Source of the DNA: Proruminimicrobium sp964487915
Lineage (GTDB): Bacteria; Elusimicrobiota; Endomicrobiia; Endomicrobiales; Endomicrobiaceae
NCBI GenBank assembly: GCA_964487915.1
Contig: CAZASN010000001.1
Span: 124,001-188,000, forward strand
Direction: 5' to 3'
Length of the DNA stretch: 64,000 nucleotides
A program made the position numbers and the translations under genes. Shown in pieces: positions 32,250 to 41,600 of this stretch. Position 1 is the stretch's first letter. Every line of letters begins with the position of its first letter. Below the pieces are notes generated by a model, which saw only the letters and a program-made list of their open reading frames with translations, had not been told where the DNA came from and made no database searches.

Positions 32250-33268
32250 TTTGTTTTTCCGGATAAAAAATAATAAGTTTTCTTTAATGTTTTTCCGAAG
32301 ACCGCGTAATTTATGTTGTATTTTAAACAAAATTGAAACAATAAAATTCTTGCTTTGTAAAAAATATTGTCAGGATACAAAAGGAATTCGCCGTTTGTGA
32401 AGAAATTGTTTTTGATATCTGAAAAAATAGGTTTTAAAGCTTTTAAAGGCAGGTTTGATTCCTCAAATTCAAAGGCGAAACATTTTGCGGCATGAGCCAA
32501 AAAGGCATTTTTAAAATCGCCGTATAATTTTTTTTCATTGAGCCGTTTTTTTAAAAATAAGAAACATTCAACCGTATCATAAATTCTTTTAGGCAAATTA
32601 TACGTTGCGGAACCTTCAATATTTTTTCTGTAAAAATAAAGTGCGTCTTTTATAAACATTATTGAACAGTCCGAAGTTAAAATGTCATAAGTAAATATAA
32701 CGTCTTCCATGGGGCATTTTTGAAAATATATTCCGTTTGATTTTAAAAAATCGGCGTTATATATTTTTCCCCAGCACGGACATATGTGAAGTACGGGAAT
32801 AAGTTTTTTCTTTGAATCCGTTGATTTAAATTCTTGCCCGTAAAATTTTTCAGGCAGTCTTTTTATGTGCGTTTTTTTAGTTTTCGCGTCATAAAAAAAA
32901 TTTTCTGACGCTATAACGTCGCATCCGTGTTTTTCAATCGTATCGTATAAAACTTCAAGATGACTTTCGCTTAGCCAATCGTCGGGATCGGCAAAAACAA
33001 TATATTTGCCGCAGGCTGTTTTTATGCCTGTGTTTCTTGCTTGCGAAACGCCGCCGTTTTGCCGTGAAATTATTTTAAACCTTTTGTCTTTTTCAGAGTG
33101 CTTTGTCAGAATGTTAAGAGAAGAGTCTGTTGATCCGTCGTTAATGCAGATACATTCAAAATCCGTAAACGTCTGGCTCGTTATGCTGTCCAAACATTGC
33201 GGCAGATAAAGTTCGGCGTTATATACCGGAATTATTATTGATATTTTGATTTTGTTCACAGCGGACAT
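32246..33268 (-). CDS. GT2 family glycosyltransferase
   Basis: The protein of about 340 residues has ISIIIPVYNAELYLPQCLDSI, NDGSTDSSLNIL, GVSQARNTGIKTACGKYIVFADPDDW (DPDD metal site) and PMEDVIFTYD. The C-terminal FCLKYNINYAVFGKTLKKTYYF matches the other two minus-strand GT2s of this subtype. ATG 33268 is preferred over the TTG further upstream, because the longer form would add 31 hydrophobic residues that do not fit GT2 proteins. A minus-strand TATAAT (33287-33282) would give a leader of only about 7 bases. Confidence 0.88.
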   Translation of the reverse strand: MSAVNKIKISIIIPVYNAELYLPQCLDSITSQTFTDFECICINDGSTDSSLNILTKHSEKDKRFKIISRQNGGVSQARNTGIKTACGKYIVFADPDDWLSESHLEVLYDTIEKHGCDVIASENFFYDAKTKKTHIKRLPEKFYGQEFKSTDSKKKLIPVLHICPCWGKIYNADFLKSNGIYFQKCPMEDVIFTYDILTSDCSIMFIKDALYFYRKNIEGSATYNLPKRIYDTVECFLFLKKRLNEKKLYGDFKNAFLAHAAKCFAFEFEESNLPLKALKPIFSDIKNNFFTNGEFLLYPDNIFYKARILLFQFCLKYNINYAVFGKTLKKTYYFLSGKTK

Positions 33269-33337
33269 TTTAGCAAATAAAATTATAAGTACATAGCGGG
33301 ATAAACGGCATAGATTTATTAATCCGGCCGATTTTAG

Positions 33338-33343
33338 TATAAT
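33338..33343 (+). promoter_or_regulatory. -10 box of lgt, probable leaderless start
   Basis: TATAAT at 33338-33343 ends 6 bp before the lgt ATG (33350). Transcription starting 7 bp after the box would begin at the A of the start codon. No ribosome-binding site fits in the gap. Confidence 0.5.
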
Positions 33344-33349
33344 AAAAAC

Positions 33350-34081
33350 ATGTATCCACAATTATTTAGTATCGGCGGTTTTACGATTTACACTTACGGC
33401 GTTTGCATAGCCGTTGGTTTTTTTGTCGCAATGCAGTATATAATCAAACATTCGGTTAATACCGGAATTACAAAAAATCAGGCGTATGATTTTTTGTTTT
33501 ATATAATTATAGCCGGAATCGCCGGCGCCAGACTGATGTATGTGCTGATTAATTTTAAATATTTTCTGGCTCATCCTCTTGAATCGGTTCAGTTATGGAA
33601 GGGGGGGCTCGTTTATTACGGAGGTTTTGTCGCAGCTGTTTTGTTTGCGCTGGCATATTTAAATTTTAAGAAAATATCAATGCCTAAAACAGCCGATATT
33701 TTTGCGCCTGCGGTTGCGCTTGGGCATTTCTTCGGAAGAATAGGCTGTTTTTTTGCAGGCTGCTGTTACGGCAGAGAATGCGGCTGGTTTATTGCAATCA
33801 ACAATAAGTATCCGACTCAGCTTTTTGAAGCGTTTTCCAATTTGGCTATATTTTTTATTCTTCATAAGTTTAATAAAAGAGAACATAAACCCGGTCTTAC
33901 GTTTCTTTTGTATCTTATTATTTATCCCGCGGTGAGATTTACGATTGAGTTTTTCAGGGGAGACGACAGAGGAATGTTTATTCTCGGACTTTCTGTAGGG
34001 CAGATAATGTCGCTTGTAATAATGGCGGCGGCGATACTGATAGTGATTTTTAAATACGGATATAAACGTGAAAATAAATAA
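33350..34081 (+). CDS. lgt: Prolipoprotein diacylglyceryl transferase Lgt
   Basis: This 243-residue membrane enzyme transfers diacylglycerol from phosphatidylglycerol to the lipobox cysteine of prolipoproteins. About seven membrane segments are present. Family signatures are GIAGARLMYVLIN, WKGGLVYYGGFVAA (the HGGL-like loop, here without His) and the hallmark HFFGRIGCFFAGCCYGREC around residues 124-143. GDDRGMFILGLSVGQIMS closes the protein. Lipoproteins such as PstS and the TPR lipoprotein at 61063 are likely clients. The end overlaps the next gene by 14 bp. Confidence 0.95.
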   Translation: MYPQLFSIGGFTIYTYGVCIAVGFFVAMQYIIKHSVNTGITKNQAYDFLFYIIIAGIAGARLMYVLINFKYFLAHPLESVQLWKGGLVYYGGFVAAVLFALAYLNFKKISMPKTADIFAPAVALGHFFGRIGCFFAGCCYGRECGWFIAINNKYPTQLFEAFSNLAIFFILHKFNKREHKPGLTFLLYLIIYPAVRFTIEFFRGDDRGMFILGLSVGQIMSLVIMAAAILIVIFKYGYKRENK

Positions 34082-34967
34082 ATTGATTTATGATTTGGAC
34101 ATACCTGAAAGAATTGATTATTTTATGAATGAAAAACATTCTGAATATTCAAGAACATATTTTCAAAAACTTATAAAAAGCGGACATGTCTATGTAAACG
34201 GCAAACAGGTTTTGCCAAGTCATAACCTTAAAAAAGGAGATGAGATTTCTTATTCTTTTGAAGAACAGGAAACATCAATTTCCCTGAAACCCGAAAAAAT
34301 TCCTTTAAAAATAATATATGAAGACGACGATATTATATTAATCAACAAACAGCCTGATATTGTGGTTCATCAGTCGTTCGGGCATGAATCGGGAACATTA
34401 TTAAATGCTTTAATGTGGCATTTTAAAGGAAAAATCAAACCTTTTATGGTTCACAGGCTTGATAAAGACACGACAGGCGCGATAATTTTTGCTAAAACCC
34501 AGAAAGCAAAAGTATCTTTGTCAAAACAATTCCAAAAAAGAGCGGTAAGCAAAACGTATATAACTGCGGTCGGCGGAATTATAGCCGAAGAAAGAGGAAG
34601 AATAGAAGCCCCGCTTGGAAGATCAAGAACCGACAGAAAAATAATAGAAGTCGGCCCGTTTGCAAAAAGAATGGCTATTACCGAATTTAAAGTTCTTTCA
34701 AGAACAAAACAATTTACTCTTTTGGAAGTCAGAATTATTACCGGAAGAACCCATCAAATCAGAAGCCATATGAAATACATAGGGCACCCGGTGCTTGGCG
34801 ATGAGGCTTACGGCGGCAGCGCGAGCATAAATAATATTGAGTTTAAAAGGCAGATGCTTCATTCGTACAGAATAAAATTTTCTCATCCTGCAAAAGGGAA
34901 AATGGTTGAATTTACCGCGGATATTCCGAAAGACATGTCTGAATTGTTTAAAAATATCAAAATATAA
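34068..34967 (+). CDS. RluA/RluD-family pseudouridine synthase
   Basis: The 299-residue protein has an N-terminal S4 RNA-binding domain (RIDYFMNEK, SRTYFQKLIKSGHVYVNGKQV, KKGDEISY). A pseudouridine synthase domain follows, whose motif II is HRLDKDTTGAIIFAKT with the catalytic Asp132. RTHQIRSHMKYIGHPVLGDEAYGG is the C-terminal motif III region. It would isomerise specific uridines in 23S rRNA, most likely those handled by RluD. The GTG start at 34068 lies within the lgt 3' end, indicating coupling; a later ATG would truncate the S4 domain. tRNA-Phe follows on the other strand. Confidence 0.93.
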   Translation: MKINKLIYDLDIPERIDYFMNEKHSEYSRTYFQKLIKSGHVYVNGKQVLPSHNLKKGDEISYSFEEQETSISLKPEKIPLKIIYEDDDIILINKQPDIVVHQSFGHESGTLLNALMWHFKGKIKPFMVHRLDKDTTGAIIFAKTQKAKVSLSKQFQKRAVSKTYITAVGGIIAEERGRIEAPLGRSRTDRKIIEVGPFAKRMAITEFKVLSRTKQFTLLEVRIITGRTHQIRSHMKYIGHPVLGDEAYGGSASINNIEFKRQMLHSYRIKFSHPAKGKMVEFTADIPKDMSELFKNIKI

Positions 34968-34993
34968 TTAAATTATAATTGCAAAATAAAAAG

Positions 34994-35066
34994 TGCTGAG
35001 GGGCGGAATCGAACCGCCGACACAAGGTTTTTCAGACCTTTGCTCTACCGACTGAGCTACCTCAGC
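34994..35066 (-). tRNA. tRNA-Phe (anticodon GAA)
   Basis: The 73-base tRNA on the minus strand has an acceptor stem GCTGAGG pairing with CCTCAGC, discriminator A, D-arm GCTC-GAGC and anticodon loop CTGAAAA (anticodon GAA). The T-arm reads GGCGGTTCGATTCCGCC. CCA is not encoded. One extra complementary base pair step flanks the acceptor stem (GT/AC). Confidence 0.95.
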
Positions 35067-35087
35067 ACTTAACTGCCGTATTATTGA

Positions 35088-35315
35088 TTATTTTTCTTTT
35101 GAACCGAAATATTCGGCTTTTTTCTTTTCAATAACGTCTGCTACTTTCGTTTTGCTTTCTTCTATAAAATCTTTGCTTTTTTCTTTAAGATCAAGTCCGA
35201 ATTTTTTCAAATCCTCTCTTGTTTCTTTTCCGGATTTAGGAGCGAACAAAATACCTACGGCTGCTCCGATAATTACGCCTGTCAAAAGTGCAAAAAAAGA
35301 ATCTTTATTGCTCAT
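35088..35315 (-). CDS. YtxH-domain protein
   Basis: This small protein of about 75 residues has one N-terminal membrane segment with the YtxH signature FALLTGVIIGAAVGILFAPKSGKETREDL, followed by a lysine/glutamate-rich amphipathic helix. YtxH proteins are often stress-associated; the molecular role is unknown. ATG 35315 is chosen because AAGGAG lies 7 bp upstream and the conserved hydrophobic segment starts right after it. It overlaps the end of the upstream gene by 11 bp, so the two are co-translated. The same pair is common in other bacteria. Confidence 0.82.
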   Translation of the reverse strand: MSNKDSFFALLTGVIIGAAVGILFAPKSGKETREDLKKFGLDLKEKSKDFIEESKTKVADVIEKKKAEYFGSKEK

Positions 35316-35598
35316 GATTTGGCTCCTTACATTTTTTGTTTTTAAAAAACGCCGAAAAAAGTTTCGGCACAAAAGACGATATGATTTTTATCCAAATCCC
35401 GGAAACCAAGCCGTTAAAATTAGAAACGTATCCCAAAATATTTCTGATAGACTTCATGTCAGAATCAAGCTGGGCGATAGTTTCATCAAGTCTTTTTGCG
35501 GTTTTACTTAATTGTATCATGGTCAACACAAAATATACAGTGGCAACGACAACAGCGACCGTTACGACAATGACACATATTAAAATTACCGTATCCAT
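35305..35598 (-). CDS. DUF948-like single-pass membrane protein
   Basis: The 97-residue protein has an N-terminal membrane helix (VILICVIVVTVAVVVATVYFVL) and a heptad-patterned helix (LSKTAKRLDETIAQLDSDMKSIRNIL) typical of DUF948 proteins. Its pairing with a YtxH gene, with an 11-bp overlap, supports the assignment. The C-terminus is short and basic. Function unknown; an envelope-associated coiled-coil scaffold is possible. Confidence 0.75.
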   Translation of the reverse strand: MDTVILICVIVVTVAVVVATVYFVLTMIQLSKTAKRLDETIAQLDSDMKSIRNILGYVSNFNGLVSGIWIKIISSFVPKLFSAFFKNKKCKEPNHEQ

Positions 35599-35646
35599 AT
35601 CTCGTTATTATATCACATAACGTTAAATTTTGCAAATAAGTATGTT

Positions 35647-37980
35647 TTATAAATTTTTCTTTATTTTTCTGAAAAAATAAACAAGACAAGCCGCCGTCGC
35701 AAAACCGAGAACGGCTCCGGCAAATACGTCTGACGGAAAATGACAGCCGGCGTAAATTCTTTCAAAAGCCGTTGCAAAAGCGTAAATTACGTATACATAC
35801 CAATATTTCCGCATAAGAAGAATCATTGCCGTGCCGATCGTAAAAGCAAATTGCGTGTGCCCGGAAGGGAATGATCTTGCATACAGTTTTTCTGAAAATA
35901 CATTGATATTTCCGTCTCCGAAAAAGGCCAGAGGCCTTGCTCTTTCAAAAATATCCTTAAAAAAAGAATTGACTATCGTTGATGTTATGATAATGCAAAG
36001 TACAAGGGCAAAAAATATCCAGAAATTCTTTCTCTCATACCGCAGTATAATAAATATTGAAAAAAGCGACATTAGAATCAAAGGAATATTTATCCCTTTT
36101 GCGTCAAAATACGAGATTTTTGAAATGAACCAGTCAAACAGAGCGTTTTTTGTTTTAAAATTTACGAATTTAAAAACGAAAACATCCATATCCAGCAATC
36201 CGCCGGCTATTGTTTTTTTGGGGCCGACAATGCTTGCGTTAAAATTTACGGACAGTCCGTCCGGATTAAAATTCCTGCATACCGTTAACCAGAATTTTTT
36301 TACTACTTTACCGTTTCTGTAAACGGGGATTTCAACGGGCGTTTCAAATTTTTCAAACGGGAAAATATATTCGTGGTTGAAAAAATCAAAAATATTGCTT
36401 GTTATGAAAACTGCGTCTTTATTTTTAAGATTTGAAATGTCTCTCTGCCACAGGTCATAGGCGTCTATTTTGCCGCTGAAACAATATACGCGTATGTCCG
36501 GTATGGAAAAATATATCTGGCTTGCGAGATAACTTTTGTGCGTGAACAGAAAAGGTTTTCCGGATTCCGGGTATGAATTGTAAATGTTATATACGGCTTT
36601 TGCGAGTTCGCTCCATCCGTATAAATCGTTCGTCGGATCAATAATTTCGGATTGCGAAATGCCGAAATTGTTTATATTTCTTAAACAGCAATCGTGTATA
36701 TCGGCTATATAAAAATAAGGTCTGTTGCCCCAATAACTTATATGGGCGAAATTTGTTATTCTTTGTTCCGGAAGACACATTCCTCTCATTTTGTGTACTA
36801 TTTCAGGAAGATTCGCAAATCCGTATAAATCATTAGTCGGGTTAATAAATTTTGTCGCCGGAACGCATATTTCAATTTTAAAAGGCTCTTTCGCCGACGT
36901 GAATTTTTCAAGAGGAACAATTTTATATATCGCATGCAGCGGTACAAGAATATTCATCGCCATTGCCAAAGAACAGGCCGTTATTACGTAATTTCTGACC
37001 CATTTTGTTTCCCAAAATTTTAGGATTAAATGGGACACGTATATTGTTGCGACCAAATATCCCATAGCAGGCCAATGCGGAAGTATTTCATTGAAAGAAG
37101 CTATAGAATTAAAAAACAGTAAAACCGGCAGTGAAAAAGAAGCGACAAATAAAGCGTATTTGTCTTTTTTGACAAAACCTTCTTTTGCGCACGAATATAA
37201 TGCAAAACAGTAAAAGGCGAATAATAACGGGGAAACGTATCCCGCCTGCGCTCCGATTGACCTGAAGAACAAAGTTGCCGACAACTGCGGCAGAGTTTTC
37301 CCGAATCCGTGCTGAAGCTGAAATCCGAAACTTGCCCAGTTATTCTGTATGTTCCATAAAATTACCGGTAAAAAACAAACAAACGAAATTAGAATAGAGA
37401 TATAAAATTCTTTTTTTAAAAGCCAGAATCTGTGATTTTTTGAGAACAGCAGAAAAATAACTATAGACGGGAATAACATTACGGCTGTGTATTTTGAAAG
37501 CAGGGCAAACCCTACCGAAAAACCTAAAAAATACCAGTATTTCTTTTGAGAAGTTTCTATAAGCCGTATAAACAAATAAAAAGAAAGTATCCAGAAAAGA
37601 GACAGCGGAGAATCCGGTATTGTGATTACCGCTCCTAAAAATGAAAAAACGGGCAGAATGTTCAAAAGGATTACTGCCGTAAAAGCCGTTTTTTCGCTGA
37701 AAAGTTTTCTTGCCGCAATGAAAAATATCCATGAAGTAAGTACAAATATAATTACGGAAGGAAGTCTTACGGCGAAAGTGTTGACGCCTAATAATTCCGT
37801 AAAGGCTTTTATTATGTATCCTATAATTGGAGGATGGTCATAATATGATAAATCTAAAAATTTTGAATATACCCAATAATGAGCTTCATCAACGGTTATT
37901 CCTACTTTGCCGATTACAAGAAGTCTTATAAAAGTCGTAAACGATGTTAAAAACCAGAATAATTTATGGTAATATGTCAT
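35647..37980 (-). CDS. GT39/ArnT-like glycosyltransferase fused to a PAP2 phosphatase
   Basis: The 777-residue membrane protein has two enzyme parts. The N-terminal 350 residues form a multi-spanning GT-C transferase with the catalytic DEAHYW motif (near 32-37) and PSVIIFVLTSWIFF, as in ArnT and protein mannosyltransferases that use polyprenyl-phosphate sugars. A periplasmic domain follows (about 350-590). The C-terminal domain has PAP2 motifs: ERARP (Arg682-Pro683), PSGHT (705-709) and GCHFPSD (His747, Asp751); the usual SR before the last motif is ER. One chain could transfer a lipid-linked sugar and dephosphorylate a polyprenyl pyrophosphate or lipid A-type substrate. A perfect palindrome lies just upstream of the start. 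Confidence 0.87.
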   Translation of the reverse strand: MTYYHKLFWFLTSFTTFIRLLVIGKVGITVDEAHYWVYSKFLDLSYYDHPPIIGYIIKAFTELLGVNTFAVRLPSVIIFVLTSWIFFIAARKLFSEKTAFTAVILLNILPVFSFLGAVITIPDSPLSLFWILSFYLFIRLIETSQKKYWYFLGFSVGFALLSKYTAVMLFPSIVIFLLFSKNHRFWLLKKEFYISILISFVCFLPVILWNIQNNWASFGFQLQHGFGKTLPQLSATLFFRSIGAQAGYVSPLLFAFYCFALYSCAKEGFVKKDKYALFVASFSLPVLLFFNSIASFNEILPHWPAMGYLVATIYVSHLILKFWETKWVRNYVITACSLAMAMNILVPLHAIYKIVPLEKFTSAKEPFKIEICVPATKFINPTNDLYGFANLPEIVHKMRGMCLPEQRITNFAHISYWGNRPYFYIADIHDCCLRNINNFGISQSEIIDPTNDLYGWSELAKAVYNIYNSYPESGKPFLFTHKSYLASQIYFSIPDIRVYCFSGKIDAYDLWQRDISNLKNKDAVFITSNIFDFFNHEYIFPFEKFETPVEIPVYRNGKVVKKFWLTVCRNFNPDGLSVNFNASIVGPKKTIAGGLLDMDVFVFKFVNFKTKNALFDWFISKISYFDAKGINIPLILMSLFSIFIILRYERKNFWIFFALVLCIIITSTIVNSFFKDIFERARPLAFFGDGNINVFSEKLYARSFPSGHTQFAFTIGTAMILLMRKYWYVYVIYAFATAFERIYAGCHFPSDVFAGAVLGFATAACLVYFFRKIKKNL

Positions 37981-37989
37981 AAAATCCTT

Positions 37990-38014
37990 TTGATAATTTT
38001 ACATAAATTATCAA
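37990..38014. promoter_or_regulatory. Perfect 10-bp inverted repeat, possible operator
   Basis: TTGATAATTT (37990-37999), spacer TACAT, AAATTATCAA (38005-38014): two exact 10-base arms. It begins 10 bp upstream of the ATG at 37980 (minus strand), where a repressor could block transcription or translation. Only A/T pairs plus one G-C pair per arm, so it is a weak hairpin. Confidence 0.45.
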
Positions 38015-38106
38015 ATTTCTTGATATTGTTCAAACAAAAAATAAAATACTCAAAAATATAACGTTTTATTTTTCACAAATTTTTCACAAATTATTATAAA
38101 AAAACA

Positions 38107-38135
38107 TTGAAAAAATAATGAGTTTATACTAGAAT
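38107..38135 (+). promoter_or_regulatory. Sigma-70 promoter upstream of the giant-protein locus
   Basis: TTGAAA (38107-38112) and TAGAAT (38130-38135) are separated by 17 bp; each matches consensus at five of six positions. A start near 38142 precedes a GAGG ribosome-binding site and the ATG at 38161. It is the only clear promoter before the operon of giants. Confidence 0.6.
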
Positions 38136-38160
38136 TACAATAGATAAAAAGAGGTTTTTT

Positions 38161-38661
38161 ATGTTAGTCAGAAAATTTTACGTAATGACTATAATTTTTT
38201 TTATGTTGATGTCAAATCTTTTTTCAGGTTTGGCGTCGGCAGTTTCGTTTATATTTCAAAATTCGGATATAAACTTTCAAGGCGTAAGCATAGGTTCGCA
38301 GTATAATTTTGTAAAAAACGCTCCCAAGGATTTTGTGAATTTGTGCGTAAATATAAGCAAAGAAGCGGGTTTATTCAATATCATACGGGAAAAATCGTCA
38401 AATATAACCGCCGATAAAAATTTAAAGAATTTTACCGATGAATTTTTATTAATGACTTCGGGTTTTAAATTCAAAACCGCAAAAATGACGGAAAGAGTTT
38501 TTACAAACGGCGGCATCAATATTTCACAAGGGTCAATCATATTCTATTTGTTTATGGTGATTTTAATCTTTTACCTTATAGGGTATATAGGACTGCTTAG
38601 AGTATTTAATGATTCATTTTGCATAAATAAAAATGAGTTGACAGTAAAGCTCTGCCTTTAG
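38161..38661 (+). CDS. Small exported membrane protein of unknown function
   Basis: The 166-residue protein has a signal peptide (FYVMTIIFFMLMSNLFSG, cleavage probably near residue 27), an extracytoplasmic domain of about 90 residues with no motif I recognise, and a C-terminal membrane helix (IIFYLFMVILIFYLIGYIGLL, near 125-147) before a short tail. Its own promoter lies just upstream. The last codons form the left arm of a strong terminator. Position directly before the first giant gene suggests it could be a small companion or leader gene, but the sequence does not show its function. Confidence 0.65.
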   Translation: MLVRKFYVMTIIFFMLMSNLFSGLASAVSFIFQNSDINFQGVSIGSQYNFVKNAPKDFVNLCVNISKEAGLFNIIREKSSNITADKNLKNFTDEFLLMTSGFKFKTAKMTERVFTNGGINISQGSIIFYLFMVILIFYLIGYIGLLRVFNDSFCINKNELTVKLCL

Positions 38662-38686
38662 TGTTTTAAAGGCAGAGTTTTATTTT
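38650..38686 (+). terminator. Rho-independent terminator abutting the giant gene
   Basis: Stem CTCTGCCTTT (38650-38659), 8-base loop, AAAGGCAGAG (38668-38677), then TTTTATTTT (38678-38686). It overlaps the last codons of the upstream gene. The ribosome-binding site GGAG of the 4444-residue protein follows immediately (38687-38690). Confidence 0.85.
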
Positions 38687-38695
38687 GGAGTAAAA

Positions 38696-41600
38696 ATGAA
38701 AAGGAAGTTCGTAAAAATTAATTATTTAAAAGTTTGTTCGGTTATTACGGCCGCCTGTCTTTTGCTTACTGCGACAGGAAGCAGTTTATCCGCTTACGGA
38801 GCTTATCAGACGGATTCGCCGTATAATGATATATTTGACGGTATGAATGTCATCAGGCAGGAATACGGCAAGATCACTTCCGTAAGCGACAATTCAAGCG
38901 ATATTACGGTTGTGAATATTCAGGATTTACACTGCCACGAGCAAACACAGAGAAATATAAGCGAAATTATAAAAACATTAGACAAAAACTATTCGTTGAA
39001 ATCGGTTTTTATAGAAGGCGGATACGGGCAGATAGACGTATCATGGATAAATAAAATACAAGATGAAAAAATAAAAAGTGCCGTAATTGAAAAAATGCTT
39101 CAGGACGGGTATCTGACGGGCGCGGAATATTATGCGATTAAAAATTCCAGATATGATCTGTTGAAGGGAATAGAAGAAAAAGATATTCATCAGGCAAATT
39201 TGAACAGACTTTCAAAGATAATGGAAAAACAGCCTGAATACGATTCGGTTATTTCAAAAATCAATAAAGAAACTGAAGTATTGAGCGGTATTTATTTAAA
39301 CGAAAGAAATAAAAGATTTACCAGAAAAATAAACGAATACGAAAGCGGAAAGACCGATACGTTAAAGTTTTACAGGCTTTTGCATAAGTACGTTGAAAAG
39401 ATACGCCAATCTCCCGGGCAATATAACAATATTACCGCAATAAATATGCAGGATTATCCTAATATATCAAAATATCTTAATATTTCAAGCATGTCAAAAG
39501 ATATAAATCCCAGACAGGTCGGCATAGAGCTTCAGGCATTGGTAAATGTCGTTAAAAATAAAATACCTTACGGCTCTTATCAAAGACTTTTGAGCGTAAC
39601 GAATAATTTTAACGATACCGGAAAACTGGCTGAGTTTCTTATCAAATTCTGCGAACAGAACGAAATAGATTTATCAAAAGATTTTAAAGAACTTGATAAG
39701 TTTTTTGAGGTAAGCAGATTAAACCAAAGAATAAATCCGCTTGAACTTGTAAATGAAGAAAAAATCCTGATAGACCAAATCAGAATGGCGTTATCTTATG
39801 ATGATACCGAGTATGAAATTTCTTATATAAACGATTTTGCAAAATATTTTAATGATTATTTTAAATATGCGCTTACGTCCGCCGATTGGAAATACGTTAG
39901 ACAAAATTTTGACAAATTCAGAACGCTTTATGCGAAATACGCGGTTGTTGACAGGATTAAGGACATATCTTCCGACATAGATTTTATAAATCAGTATTAC
40001 GATACAAACGATTACAGAAACAATATTTTTACAGCCAATATTTTAAACGGCGAAACGCCTCTTCAGACATCGGGTTCTTTAAGGACGTCAGAACAGGTAT
40101 TAAAGCAGTCAAAAGAGGTAATAGTCGTAATTACAGGCGGGTATCACAGCCAAGATTTGGAATCAATTTTTTCCGAAAAAAAAGTCAACGATATAGTTAT
40201 AACGCCTAACGTAACCGGCGATATAAAAAGCGCAAACAAGAGATATGACGGCATAATAAAAGAACAGGCTTCAATGCAGTCAAGCGCTCTTGCTTTTAGG
40301 CTTGCGTCTTGTCTGCCGGATGAAGAGCAGAGAAATTTAATGGCAAGAGTCGCCGTTGAGATTTACGGCAAAGAAAATATAGATCAGATAAGAAAGCTTG
40401 CTGGAAATGATTTTGATATTTCAAAAATAGAGACCGCTGAATTTGACGAACAAAAAAAATCGGCCGTAAAAGATTTGATACAGGCAACCGTTTCGGCATT
40501 GGTTTCTTCATTGCCTTTAAATGCGGGGAAAGATATTTTTAATCCGGACATAGACGATATTTTAACAAAAATGAGCCTTAAACTTTATGATATGGGTTTT
40601 TATTTTGAAAACGGACCGGTATATGAAATAGATTCGTCGGAATATAAAGATAAAGATTTGCTCGGCATTCCGGCGGAAACATATTCAAGAATGTTTGACG
40701 GCCTTCAGAGAGCGTTGCTTAATGTTCAGAAAAACCGTGATTTAAAAAATAAATTATCCATATTTGACGTATTGAAAAATAAAAATTCAATATTTGCGTT
40801 TTTGGCAAAAACCGCGCCTGTCTGGGAAGAAATAATATTCAGAGCGATACCGTCTTTTGTAATTATATTCAACCCTGTTGCGGGAATTGCGTTGTTTGGA
40901 GTTTCGCAGATAGTATTTTTATTTTCGCATACTATAGTAAAATGGCTTGTATACAGAGACTCTGCGGGAAACAGGCTTGATTTTATTGGTATTTTAAAAC
41001 ATGATTTCAAAAATCTGTCAATACCGGCTTTAACCGTAGCGCTTCCTTATATTCTTACCGCAGGCGCTCCGATTTTTATTCTTCCGGTCATTACTGTTGC
41101 GTCCATGGCCATTCATTATTTTTACAATAAAAATAATCCCGGCAATCCTATGCTTATTCTTGCTTTATTGAAAAATGCGGCTTCTGAAAATATTAAAGAA
41201 AGAATGATAATGTATGCAAATATGATGCAAGCCGGCAAAGAAACAATAGATAAAATAAAATTTCTTGACAATGATTTACTCTATTCGGTTATGTCCCAAT
41301 CTTCAGATCCGCAGCAGACGGCGGTTAATCTGATAAATAAAATAAAATATGTTGATCCGGCAATAATAAACGCAATGGAAGAACCCGAATATGTATTTGA
41401 TGTTTTTGAGGCGAGCGATGCGTTATTGGAATATGTTAGAAGCATTGGTTTTGACGCTTATAATTTTAATCTTTTCTTCAAATTAAGAAACAGCGCCGGA
41501 ATTAAAAATGAAGAGTTTTCAAATATTTGGCTTGCGAATATAGTGCGAGACGATCCCAGAATGCAGTATTTAGATAATACCGTCTTAACAGGAATTGAAC

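Noticed and set aside
13131..33268. Insertion sequence in the glycosyltransferase island
   Set aside because: No transposase-like protein is encoded anywhere in it.
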